DNA of 64,000 nt from Bacillus methanolicus PB1 (GTDB taxonomy: Bacteria; Bacillota; Bacilli; Bacillales; Cytobacillaceae). The notes beneath the pieces are model-generated. The model was not told where the DNA came from and did no database searches. It saw nothing but the letters and a program-made list of their open reading frames with translations. Where the stretch lies: NCBI RefSeq assembly GCF_000262755.1, contig NZ_AFEU01000003.1, positions 1 to 64,000 on the forward strand, given 5' to 3'. Of this stretch, positions 55,734 to 64,000 are shown one piece after another. Both the position numbers and the translations under genes were made by a program. Each line of letters opens with the position of its first letter. Within the stretch, counting starts at the first letter, position 1.

Positions 55734-57239
55734 ATGGACATCCGTATTCAGTTGCAACAAGCACTTGTAGAATGCGAACGTTTAAGGAAAGAAAATGAAT
55801 ATTTAAAAAAAGTTCTTTCAAATATGATGAAAAAAATGAAAACAATCATCCTGTAATTTCAAGTACATCAATTATAAGCAACAAATCTTCTCCTGAAGAC
55901 AAAATACAATTATTTAAGCGCCTTTTTAAAGGAAGAACAGATTTATATGCGATTCTTTGGGAGTCAAAAGACGGTCGTACGGGATATACACCTGCATGTG
56001 CCTATGAGTGGAAACCGCCTATTTGTAAAAAACCGGATATTAAATGCAATGAGTGTCAGCATCGAACAATTCTGCCACTAAATTATCAAGTACTTTACGA
56101 TCATTTAAGCGGGAAGCATACAGTTGGCATTTATCCGATGCAAAAAGATGAAACGTGTTTCTTTTGGCAATTGATTTTGATAAAAAGAATTGGCAAGATG
56201 ATGTACTGGCATTTGTTCATGTATGTAAAGATTTTCCTCTCTTATAGCAGAACGAAAAATCAATACTTTAGTTATTGTTCACCGGACACAGTTTATGCAA
56301 CAGTGGTCAGAGCGATTATCAACGTTTCTCATTTCTGCAAAAGAAATCGGACAAATAGGCTGCGGAAAAAACAAAATAACAGGTAAGATTGACATAGCAA
56401 CAATTCAAAGCTTAAATTACAAAGGTCAGTTGAAGTCATTTATTACTCAATATGGCCAAATTATTGTCGATGAATGTCATCACATTTCTGCATTTAGCTT
56501 TGAACAAGTGTTAAAACAAGTTCGAGCCAAGCATGTGTATGGGCTAACGGCTACACCGATAAGAAAAGATGGTTTGCATCCTATTATTCACATGCAGTGC
56601 GGTCCTATTCGTTATAAAATTGACGGGAAAACACAAGCAAAAGTAAGGCCGTTTGAACATCGTTTAATTCCGAGATATACGAGTTTTAAGTCTTCACACG
56701 AAGATATACTGCAACTTTATTCAGAAATAGCACTCAACGAACACCGAAATCAGCAATTATTTAATGATGTGTTGTCTAGTCTTGAAGAGGGTCGATGTCC
56801 ACTAATCTTAACAGAGCGAATTGAACATATTGAAATATTAAAGAAACTTTTTCGGGGATTTGCTAAAAATATTATTGTACTTTCCGGTAGCATGACGAAA
56901 AAAGAGCGGACACAAGAATTACAGCGACTTGCTTCTATTCCTGTTGATGTCGAGAGATTGGTGATTGCAACAGGAAAATATATCGGGGAAGGATTTGACG
57001 ATGCTAGGTTAGATACTTTATTCTTAGCAATGCCGATTTCATGGAAAGGTACACTGCAACCATATGTAGGACGGTTACATAGAATTCATGCTAATAAACA
57101 AGAAGTACGTGTATATGACTACGTGGATAAAAAGATCCCGATCATGCTAAAGATGTTTGAAAAAAGATTAGCGGGTTATCGTTCGATGGGATATGTGATT
57201 AACGAAACAGAAATCCATGGTCTTTTATTTTCCCAATGA
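55734..57239 (+). pseudogene. TOTE-type primase-helicase, internally deleted and frameshifted
   Basis: Reading through two frameshifts gives a coiled-coil start (VECERLRKENEYLKKVL), then FKRLFKGRTDLYAILWESKD, YTPACAYEWKPPICKKPDIK and HLSGKHTVGIYP, typical of the archaeo-eukaryotic primase domain in TOTE conflict systems. After VCKDF the sequence jumps to AERKINTLVIVHRTQFMQQW and the SF2 helicase part with IIVDECHHIS (DECH), LTATPIRKDGLHP and YVGRLHRIHANK. Helicase motif I and the rest of the primase are missing. Frameshifts near 55825 and 56165. The open frame 56295-57239 may still be made. Confidence 0.75.
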
Positions 57240-57390
57240 ACTTTCATCGATAGTTGATATGTTTCTGATAACAATTCATCAGTTAGTACTTCATCTTTTT
57301 GTCTGCAGCTAAAATTTGTCCCTCTTTTAGCAATAATACGTGTGTCAACTCTTCTACAATTTCTTCAATATAATGAGTGACATATAGTAT
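57238..57390 (-). pseudogene. C-terminal fragment of an ABC transporter ATPase
   Basis: On the minus strand YVTHYIEEIVEELTHVLLLK then EGQILAADKK, frameshift, DEVLTDELLSETYQLSMKVHW. The THYIEEI motif follows the H-loop of YlmA-like ABC ATPases. No Walker A or B remains. It overlaps the end of the TOTE remnant, so a junction lies here. Confidence 0.55.
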
Positions 57391-57411
57391 GTACATTAAG
57401 ATGCCTGTCTA

Positions 57412-57657
57412 CTAAAACCACTCCATATGCATTCCTTTTAAAAACATTCTTGTAATTGGGAATCCAGAACTCTTCCCTATAACAGAATCAATTCCGCAAT
57501 GAGGACAAACTGCTGTATCTTCATCATCCCACCACTCCGTAATTTCAGCAGGACTAAAAATTTTCAAACAATAAAAGCAACCACAAATAGTATCTTTTTC
57601 TAAATCTTTTCTATTATGAAGGCTAAAACGATGTGCTTTTTTATAGTGGTTCTCCAT
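57412..57657 (-). CDS. Zinc-ribbon-like small protein
   Basis: 81 residues. Two Cys pairs, GCFYCLKIFSPAEI and VCPHCGIDSVIG, with WWDDEDTAVCPH between, suggest a rubredoxin or zinc-ribbon fold. Similar cytoplasmic proteins are conserved in bacteria with unknown function. Start ATG at 57657 after AGGGATGGGAAATAGTG. Confidence 0.65.
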   Translation of the reverse strand: MENHYKKAHRFSLHNRKDLEKDTICGCFYCLKIFSPAEITEWWDDEDTAVCPHCGIDSVIGKSSGFPITRMFLKGMHMEWF

Positions 57658-58433
57658 CACTATTTCCCATCCCTTTCTCTATGTCTGTATTTTATTTTTC
57701 ACTTGGACTTCCTTTTCTTAATAAAACTAAATGTCTCGTTTGTTTAGGAGTTGCCGCATCTTCTCACTCCTAAACTCAAGCTCACTAACAGTTTAATATG
57801 AACCTAACCAATACCAATTTCCATCTATTTTTTCTATTTCTTTCAAGTCCCCACCAAAATCACTTCTTGCAAGTCTTTGGCTGTTTGGTGAATACACAAT
57901 TCCCGAAAAATTATCTAAAATGCCTCGAAAAGTAATGAAAAGAATAGAATAGTTGTCACCATTTTTCTCTAAAACAATCTCTCCGCTACCTTTAGATAAT
58001 TGATCATATTCTTTAGGTAAATGGATAAGTGATGGATTGTAAGAAACGTTTGGTTTAAGTGTTCCATTCTCGACCTTCCTTGCAACCTCTTCTCTATCAG
58101 ATTTATTTATCTTAAAATCTATATCCAATACAACTTGTGTAAAGGGAAAAAAGAGCCATAAAATGATAGTAACAGTCTGGATGACGAATGGCTTCCAATC
58201 TTTATTTTTGAGAAGATTGATTACGGTTCGTACTGTAATAGCAAAGAAAAAACCAAATACCAATAACCATAGTAAAGGCAAAAGAAATGGTGTTAAAATT
58301 TCAATGATTTGCCATTCGAAAAACTTATATAAAACAACTAAAGTGCTACTTACTAAAGATATTGTTTTTTGCAAGCAAAAAGTGCAGAGAATTGCAGCGA
58401 AAAATACATAGGCTTGCAGCTTTCTTTTTTACA

Positions 58434-59175
58434 TTAATTTCCTTTAAGTTTCACAGAAGAAAGAGCATTTTTCAGCCGGTAACTTTCTCCTGTGAATGCA
58501 ATGATATGGGCATGGTGTACCAAGCGATCCACTAAAGCAGAAGTTAAGCGGGTTATCTCCAAACACTCGATTCCATTGACCAAACTCTAAATTCGATGTG
58601 ACAATAACACTTTTATGTTCATAACAGTCCGCTATGATGTGAAACAATAATTCTGATCCTTGTTTTTGGAAAGGAACATAACCCAGTTCGTCTAGTATAA
58701 GTAAATCACACTTATCGATTTGACGTTTTACTCGTTGTAAAGTACCTTCTTTTAACACTTCCTCTAATTGTCCTACCAAATCTGCGACGCGAAAGAAACG
58801 AACCTCAAACCCTTCCTCGCAGGCTTTTAATCCAAGTGCTGTTGCTAAATGGGTTTTGCCTGTTCCTGGTGAGCCCAGAAGCAGTAAATTTTGCTTCCCA
58901 TGCAGGAAACGAAGGTCGTAAATCTCTTCTTTTGTCGTGGTGGCTGGTAGATGTATCTGGCCATTCCATTCATAATCTTTTAACCATTTTAATTCTCTAA
59001 ATTTGGCTTTTTTTATTAGTCTCGAAACCTTGGCAGATTGCCTCGATGAGACTTCAGTCAGTAATACATCATATAAAAACTGTTCTTTATTCTCAAAGAC
59101 GATTTCTTCATACCTTTCAGCTATATAGGCAAGGTGCAAGGTTTTACACACTTCTTTCAGATCACGAACGGACAT
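58434..59175 (-). pseudogene. istB: IS21 helper ATPase IstB, C-terminal frameshift
   Basis: ATG at 59175 (overlapping the istA stop as TAATG). AAA+ ATPase with Walker A LLLLGSPGTGKTHLA, Walker B LLILDELGYVPF and sensor VIVTSNLEFGQW. After VFGDN an extra C (GGG at 58550-58552) shifts the frame; the other frame reads RLTSALVDRLVHHAHIIAFTGES and ends at 58434, which is the normal C-terminus. A shorter altered tail ends at 58444. Activity is doubtful, unless a sequencing error. Confidence 0.85.
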
Positions 59176-60674
59176 TAGAAATCCCTCCCTTCTAAGGTTG
59201 GACATAGCCTTTGATCATACATGCTTAAATCAGTTTCATAGTCCAGTAATACAGAAGGGGTATGGGCTTCTGTCATTTTTTCCGGATAAGTTGCTTTCTT
59301 AGCTTCCAATAAGGAACCCAATTCGTGTGGCTCTTTTTCCATATATTGCTCTATCTCCAAGCATTTATCGATGTCCTGTAAAGTATGCACCTCCAACAAT
59401 TTTTTTAAGCCTGCCACCCGTTTTTTAATCTCATCAGGTTTTATCGTAAGATAAGTTTGTACTCTTTCGGGAAGGTATTTAAAGAAACGAGAATATTTAA
59501 CAGCACGAGGTTTTTTCTCCCAGTCAACCAGAATGTCGTTCCACGGTATAGGCCTTGTTGTCAACATATAGGGACGTAAGTCTTGATAAATGATTTCACC
59601 GTCATTCGTATAGCAGGTGAACTTATCCCATTCCTTTTTAATGACTAAAGTCTGTTTGATCCTCGCTTTATGGATAACGAATTTTTCTCCATCAACTAAA
59701 ATCTCGCCATACTTATTTACAGTAGCTGAGTCGATTGAAAAGATCGGAAGATCACTAATTGGTAAAGCTTTTAGATGCTTCTGTTCCTCAGCCCACAATT
59801 CTTCTATCAGTACTCCTTTTTCGTAGTGTAGCCGCTCTCGATCGTTTACCATTTTCTCTTCCAACCACTGAGCCAGTTGAGAAAAATCCTCCATTATTGG
59901 AGCTGTTACAAAGAAGTTATTCCTTGTATAGCCAACCTTTTTCTCTACATTCCCTTTTTCATGTCCGCTACCGGGATTGCATGGTTGTACTTCAAATCCA
60001 TAATGGGACTGAAAGCGTAAGAAAGAATCCGTATAGGTTCTTTTTTCTCCCTTGCCTACCGTTACGACAGCCGCCGACAGGTTATCAATTCGTAAATATG
60101 TCGGAACACCACCAGCCTGGTGAAATAATTGTTTCAAGCCCTCTAGAAAACACTCCGTGTTTTCTGCCGGTAAAGGATAGGAAAAAGCCGCATTACTATA
60201 TGGAAAACTAAGAATAAGAGATTTGATATCTTTGTATGCGCCGTCTTTTACAACTGTCATATTTCCAAAATCCACTTGGGCTTCACCCGGAGGGTGCTCC
60301 AAGCGTTCGTATCTTCTGGTACTTTCTTCTTTAATTTGTGGTTTACGATGCTGAATATACTCACTAACGGTTCGATAAGAACCTTTAAAACCATGTTCTT
60401 CTCTAAGTTGTTCAAACATTTTTTTATTAGTTCTTCTCTCTTTTTTCTTGAGCTTCATGTCCTCCTCAAGCCAACAATCTACAATTTCTCCGTATCCTTC
60501 CTCATACATCATTCCCCTTCGACGAAAAGGGAGTGATTCTACTGGTACTTCACCGTCTGCGTATTTTTTTGCCGTTCTCCAATTTCGACCTGTTTTTTTA
60601 GCGATCTCAGAGATAGACATACCTTCGACTTCTCTTAAATGTTTGATATAATTAACTTCAGGCATTGCTAGCAT
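59175..60674 (-). CDS. istA: IS21-family transposase IstA
   Basis: About 499 residues from the ATG at 60674, behind GGGAGGACAAGAAAGG (an ATG at 60665 is also possible). An HTH (MSISEIAKKTGRNWRTAKKYA) binds the ends. The rve/DDE core shows QVDFGNMTVV, RIDNLSAAVV and a GHEKGNVEKKVGYTRNN region. The stop overlaps the istB start. The ORF is intact. Confidence 0.9.
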   Translation of the reverse strand: MLAMPEVNYIKHLREVEGMSISEIAKKTGRNWRTAKKYADGEVPVESLPFRRRGMMYEEGYGEIVDCWLEEDMKLKKKERRTNKKMFEQLREEHGFKGSYRTVSEYIQHRKPQIKEESTRRYERLEHPPGEAQVDFGNMTVVKDGAYKDIKSLILSFPYSNAAFSYPLPAENTECFLEGLKQLFHQAGGVPTYLRIDNLSAAVVTVGKGEKRTYTDSFLRFQSHYGFEVQPCNPGSGHEKGNVEKKVGYTRNNFFVTAPIMEDFSQLAQWLEEKMVNDRERLHYEKGVLIEELWAEEQKHLKALPISDLPIFSIDSATVNKYGEILVDGEKFVIHKARIKQTLVIKKEWDKFTCYTNDGEIIYQDLRPYMLTTRPIPWNDILVDWEKKPRAVKYSRFFKYLPERVQTYLTIKPDEIKKRVAGLKKLLEVHTLQDIDKCLEIEQYMEKEPHELGSLLEAKKATYPEKMTEAHTPSVLLDYETDLSMYDQRLCPTLEGRDF

Positions 60675-60844
60675 CCTTTCTTGTCCTCCCTCTGTTAAGT
60701 ACTGCTCAAACTCAACAGTAGGGGTTATTGGATAAGCTGGCAAGCCTTTTTTTATGCAGTATAGTTCTGCACAAATATCCTGCAAAACAATGTACTTTTA
60801 TTTTGCAATAAACAAGATATAAACAATAATCGATTATGTTGCAC

Positions 60845-61198
60845 CCGTTTCCCTCTTTCAATCCTTTTCTTAATTGTACAAAAAACTAAGACATAGTAAT
60901 AGTTTATTTTGGTGAAATCATATTCGACTAATCAGCCCATTAGCCATCCATGCAGCGGTAAATCGTCGCTGGACCATAGAGAATGAAAATGAATTAGAAT
61001 CGTCAATACTGATTCTACGGCTGGGGAGGAAGGTCGATACACTATGGTGCGTTAGAGCCCATCCGTTAGTCTGACTCCAACGACCACGGTGTTCCACTGA
61101 CTGTCGCTCCCTTAAGGGAAGCACTCATGGTAGATTAATCCTAATTCTGGTTGCTGCACCAGCCTCTAATATTAAGAGCCGTAGAAAGGAAGTTTTCA
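60845..61198 (+). other. IS110 left non-coding end, candidate bridge-RNA region
   Basis: Non-coding, less AT-rich than the flanks, directly before an IS110-type transposase start. Structured pieces include CTCCCTTAAGGGAAG, GTCGATACACTATGGTGCG and GACCACGGTGTTCC. In IS110-group elements the 5' non-coding end encodes the bridge RNA. The left boundary is not fixed; it may lie between 60880 and 60960. Expression is not shown. Confidence 0.4.
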
Positions 61199-61381
61199 AT
61201 GGATCTAATCATTGAAAGAGCGTGTGGTATGGATGTCCATAAAGACAACATTACTGCCTGCGTTATGACAACTGAAGGAAAGGAGATTAAAACTTTTTCG
61301 ACTAAAACTGTTTTTTTACTACAGTTAATTGATTGGATTAAGGAACACAAATGTACCCATGTGGCTATGGAAAGCACATGA
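61199..61381 (+). pseudogene. N-terminal fragment of an IS110-family transposase
   Basis: MDLIIERACGMDVHKDNITA, then CVMTTEGKEIKTFSTKT and a THVAMEST stop. The GMDVHKDNI...C start is the first acidic motif of the DEDD (RuvC-like) domain, and VAMESTGVYW is the next motif, cut here by TGA and loss of homology. The remaining 300 or more residues are missing. Confidence 0.75.
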
Positions 61382-61652
61382 ATCGGCTACACTTAACTGG
61401 ACAATAAAATTAAGGTCAAGTAGACTAACCACCGAACTTGGGCATACTGCTTATTAAGCATAGGTGATCCGTACTAGAAACTTCATATGGAGGGGCGGAT
61501 ATGCTATCCTTTCGGGCAAGCCAGGTGTGTTGAACAGCTGGCTTCCTGACTTAGAAAGCATGATGATCTCCTTTCCTTGGTCCTCACCAGACCCAAATAT
61601 TGAACTTCTAGATATTTATTCTTCCAGTGAGTCTCTTCTCTTAACAGTAAAA
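61382..61652. other. Intergenic region, no gene seen
   Basis: About 270 bp between the IS110 fragment and the end of the RCC1 gene. A plus-strand frame at 61464-61733 overlaps the RCC1 gene end and lacks a ribosome binding site. Nothing recognised. Confidence 0.4.
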
Positions 61653-63578
61653 TCAACAAATGAATTTCACTTGATCACTACCCAGCCTGAGCTTGATGTT
61701 GACTGGAAAGGTCACCCAGTCATATACTTTTGAGGTACGTATACAATGAACGGAAGGAACAGCTCCTTCAACAGGATGAGGGATTGGCTCGGATAAGGAT
61801 GTCGTTATTTCTTTACGCGGTACACAGAGTTTTCCTTTAACTTCAAGTTTTACCTCCGCTTCCGTATGCACAGATTGACAAATGCTAATAAAGAGATCGA
61901 GTTGTTGAAAATTCTGGTTGGTGTCACGGATGATTCTTGCCTCACACACAAAATCCGTGATTTTACAATGCACACTGGTTCCAACAGGAGCACAAAGGAG
62001 TAAGGCCTCTATCACATGAAAAGGAATCGGCAATGTCTTCTTTGACATATTCCTACTTATTACTTCCACCACAACAAAACCTGATTTCAATATATTGACT
62101 TTTTGTAGCGTTATTGGCTCCCTGTTCGGTAGCGACACGATGACATCTTTGCGATCACCAATTTCACTACATAAAATAGAGCCTTCACCCAATGGATTTA
62201 GTGGATTTCCTTTCGAATCGGATAAGAAACACTCAACGATAAAATCTTTCACCGTTACATTAAACGAACAGGTCGCAAATCCTCCGCACTGGTCTGTAAC
62301 TGTACACTTTACTGTCGTGGTTCCCATGGGGAAGAAAGATCCAGATGGTGGGGTGCAGAAAACTGTGAAGCCATCAGGACATTGATCAGATACTGAAGGT
62401 GGTGGAAAATCGACAATCGCTCCGCTAAGTCCCGGGTCATTTAATTGAATGATGTCAGCAGGACAAATAATGGTTGGAGGTGGTGGAGGTGGGGGCAGTT
62501 GAATATCTAAACTATGATCCCCTCCTCCTGCAATGGTATTGGAATTCGTTAATCCACTCACAGTAACAGGAATGTCACTATCTGAGTTGCTACCGTCCCC
62601 CAATTGTCCAGACTCGTTATTACCCCATGCCAGGACTGTACCATCATTTAGGAGGGCGAGGCTATGAAATCCCCCTGCCGCTATGGCGGCCACATTGTTT
62701 AGGACACCATACCCGCCGGTTCCCTTCACCTGCACAGGAACATTGCTTTCGGTGTTAGTCCCATCCCCCAGCTGGCCATAATCGTTATTACCCCAAGCGA
62801 GAACCGTTCCATCATTCAGAAGGGCGAGACTATGAAATTCCCCTGCTGATATGGCAATCACATTGTTCAGGACACCGGACCCGCCGATTCCCTTCACCTG
62901 CACCGGAATACTTCTATCTGTATTGGTCCCATCCCCCAGCTGTCCAGAATAGTTAGCACCCCATGCGCAAACTGTGCCATCATAGAGGAGAGCGAGACTA
63001 TGCTCCCCTCCTGCAGAAACGGCGACGACATTGCTTAGACCCAAAATAATCACTGGAGCATTACTGGTGATGTCGGTACCGTTACCGAGCTGACCAAAAA
63101 AGTTACCGCCCCATGCACGGACCGTTCCGTCATTCAAGAGAGCAAGGCTATGATTTAACCCTGCGCTTATGGCGATGGCATTGGTCAGCCCAATTACGGA
63201 TACAGGGACCGTACTGCTATTGAATGTTCCGTCTCCCAACTGTCCAGCAAAGTTATCTCCCCAAGCTCTTACAGTGCTGTTAGAAAGGAGGGCGAGACTG
63301 TGAAATACTCCCGCAGCAACTTCGATCGCATTAGTTAGGGCAGTTACTATTTCTGGGATATTACTGTCGTTTAAGGTACCGTCCCCCAGCTGGCCAGAAT
63401 AGTTAGCTCCCCAAGCACACACTAATCCATCTGAAAGAACACTCAGACTATGGAATATACCCCCAGTAATAGCGATGGAATTGGTCGATCCATTTACGGA
63501 AACGGGAACATTGCTGTCTATATTAGTCCCGTCCCCCAGCTGGCCAAACTCGTTATTCCCCCAACTGAAAGTAGTCAT
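61653..63578 (-). CDS. RCC1-repeat protein with HYR-like domain
   Basis: A 641-residue protein with no signal peptide. About seven RCC1-type repeats (W.N...GQLGDGT..., HSLALL.DGTV.AWG) fill residues 1-385 and form a beta propeller. A poly-Pro linker (QLPPPPPPPT) leads to an HYR-like beta domain (ICPADIIQLNDPG ... GTTTVKCTVTDQCGG). The last 160 residues contain spaced Cys and VHCIRTSKVYDWVTFPVNIK; a Cys-x-KVYDWV motif recurs in spore-former surface proteins as I recall. A spore-surface role is inferred. ATG follows AAAGGAAAGCGG. Confidence 0.8.
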   Translation of the reverse strand: MTTFSWGNNEFGQLGDGTNIDSNVPVSVNGSTNSIAITGGIFHSLSVLSDGLVCAWGANYSGQLGDGTLNDSNIPEIVTALTNAIEVAAGVFHSLALLSNSTVRAWGDNFAGQLGDGTFNSSTVPVSVIGLTNAIAISAGLNHSLALLNDGTVRAWGGNFFGQLGNGTDITSNAPVIILGLSNVVAVSAGGEHSLALLYDGTVCAWGANYSGQLGDGTNTDRSIPVQVKGIGGSGVLNNVIAISAGEFHSLALLNDGTVLAWGNNDYGQLGDGTNTESNVPVQVKGTGGYGVLNNVAAIAAGGFHSLALLNDGTVLAWGNNESGQLGDGSNSDSDIPVTVSGLTNSNTIAGGGDHSLDIQLPPPPPPPTIICPADIIQLNDPGLSGAIVDFPPPSVSDQCPDGFTVFCTPPSGSFFPMGTTTVKCTVTDQCGGFATCSFNVTVKDFIVECFLSDSKGNPLNPLGEGSILCSEIGDRKDVIVSLPNREPITLQKVNILKSGFVVVEVISRNMSKKTLPIPFHVIEALLLCAPVGTSVHCKITDFVCEARIIRDTNQNFQQLDLFISICQSVHTEAEVKLEVKGKLCVPRKEITTSLSEPIPHPVEGAVPSVHCIRTSKVYDWVTFPVNIKLRLGSDQVKFIC

Positions 63579-63838
63579 GTAATATCCGCTTTCCTTTCCT
63601 TAATAATCTGTGCTCATATATGTATGTATATAGGGGATAAACGATACAGGCAAATATCACTAAGGATGAAAATAAATCTAGTAATCAAGCTTTTATAAAG
63701 GAAGTAACATTTGATAGACTTTGTCCACCCACACTTGAAAGTTTGGTTTAGGACATCCTTTTGACTTGACGGAAAGCTGTTGCAATGAAAATGACCAACA
63801 TAATAGGTATTGGACAAAGTTGGTACCAACCTAAGATT

Positions 63839-63890
63839 TGTTTTTTTTTTTGCAAGCAGAAATTACAGATAAAAAAATAGGCTTGCAGAG
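63839..63890. repeat. Second IS21-end-like sequence
   Basis: TGTTTTTTTTTTTTGCAAGCA with further AATAGGCTTGCAG resembles the left end of the IS21 element at 58363 (TGTTTTTTGCAAGC, ATAGGCTTGCAG). It may be the end of a related IS that continues past the window or a solo end. Confidence 0.5.
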
Positions 63891-64000
63891 ATTAAGGCTA
63901 ACGCAAAGAGGAACCCTGGACCTTGACATCGATGCATATCATCATTTCAGTACCGAAGCCTTTATTTCAGGTTCCTTTCAGAATTGGATAACCATAAAAT

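Larger units (their letters stand above)
58363..60814 (-). mobile_element. IS21-family insertion sequence with 6-bp target duplication
   Basis: Ends match as inverted repeats: TGTTTTTTGCAAGC at 58363 and the complement of TTTTGCAATAAACA at 60814; AAAGT-CA and TTGCAG blocks inside also align. AGATAT is directly repeated at 58357-58362 and 60815-60820, the target duplication. Contents: istA then istB on the minus strand. About 2452 bp. istB has a frameshift. The clean duplication indicates a fairly recent insertion. Confidence 0.9.
57793..60844 (-). pseudogene. Hypothetical membrane protein interrupted by IS21-family element
   Basis: The main frame is 57793-58362. Two or three hydrophobic spans (ILTPFLLPLLWLLVFGFFFAI, PFVIQTVTIILWLFFPF) precede a soluble C-terminal part. 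Across the IS the frame continues to a GTG at 60844 that has GAAAGAGGG upstream, giving QHNRLLFISLVSSTLVVLYK. So the IS entered after about six codons. An alternative TTG from the IS end (58374) could allow a shortened product. No family recognised. Confidence 0.65.

Noticed and set aside
61430-61600. Group II intron remnant
   Set aside because: No domain V-like motif or reverse transcriptase was found; the resemblance was only general.
61464-61733. 89-codon plus-strand frame after the IS110 fragment
   Set aside because: It overlaps the RCC1 gene end, lacks a ribosome binding site and shows no family features.

Overview
The window looks like chromosomal DNA from a low-GC, spore-forming Firmicute of the Bacillaceae. 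The evidence is the sspN-tlp-yneP-yneQ-yneR ... plsY ... yneT-parE-parC order, which is the Bacillus subtilis chromosomal order, plus small acid-soluble spore protein genes, AGGAGG-type ribosome binding sites and frequent TTG/GTG starts. The backbone has been opened in several places by accessory DNA. A species cannot be named from the sequence.

Layout. 1-1.4 kb: an IS3-family insertion sequence. 1.8-3.5 kb: two small genes sharing a motif, a 35-residue cationic Cys-containing peptide ORF and a terminator. 3.5-8.6 kb: a two-gene unit for a 2-hydroxyacyl-CoA dehydratase-type activase and its partner. 9.1-14.2 kb: a galactitol-type PTS operon (EIIA, EIIB, EIIC, two zinc dehydrogenases) behind a cre-like site; its regulator is a remnant and its second dehydrogenase has an in-frame stop. 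14.4-34.7 kb: the backbone (mtnA, a thioredoxin-like protein, sspN-tlp, yneP, yneQ, yneR, a HesB-like gene with an in-frame TGA, the NAD(P)H-hydrate repair enzyme, a histidine kinase, plsY, a GH18 protein, yneT, parE, parC). A patchwork of amidase, nitrilase remnant, DoxX gene and duplicated fragments sits between plsY and the GH18 gene, bracketed by 39-bp repeats.

34.9-38.9 kb: a secreted protein, a toxin-antitoxin pair with a broken PIN toxin, a FabH-type synthase and a broken PLP decarboxylase cut off by the CRISPR locus. 39.0-48.3 kb: a complete type I-C CRISPR-Cas locus (17 repeats; cas2, cas1, cas4, cas7, cas8c, cas5c, cas3), all read on the minus strand. 48.9-63.6 kb: accessory DNA with many broken genes: a Nudix hydrolase, small membrane proteins, a frameshifted response regulator, a UPF0158 gene with a stop, a frameshifted DUF6933-like gene, a decayed TOTE-type primase-helicase, an IS21-family element with a 6-bp target duplication inside a membrane-protein gene, an IS110 fragment with its upstream non-coding end, and a large RCC1-repeat protein.

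Most notable points: a probable selenocysteine HesB-like protein (19030-19320) with a SECIS-like hairpin after the TGA; a 22-bp inverted repeat abutting the leader end of the CRISPR array; the remnant of a TOTE conflict system close to CRISPR-Cas; a hairpin that would cover the sspN ribosome binding site; and the mosaic, repeat-bracketed nitrile/amide region. All functional calls come from reading motifs and gene order; no database search was run.
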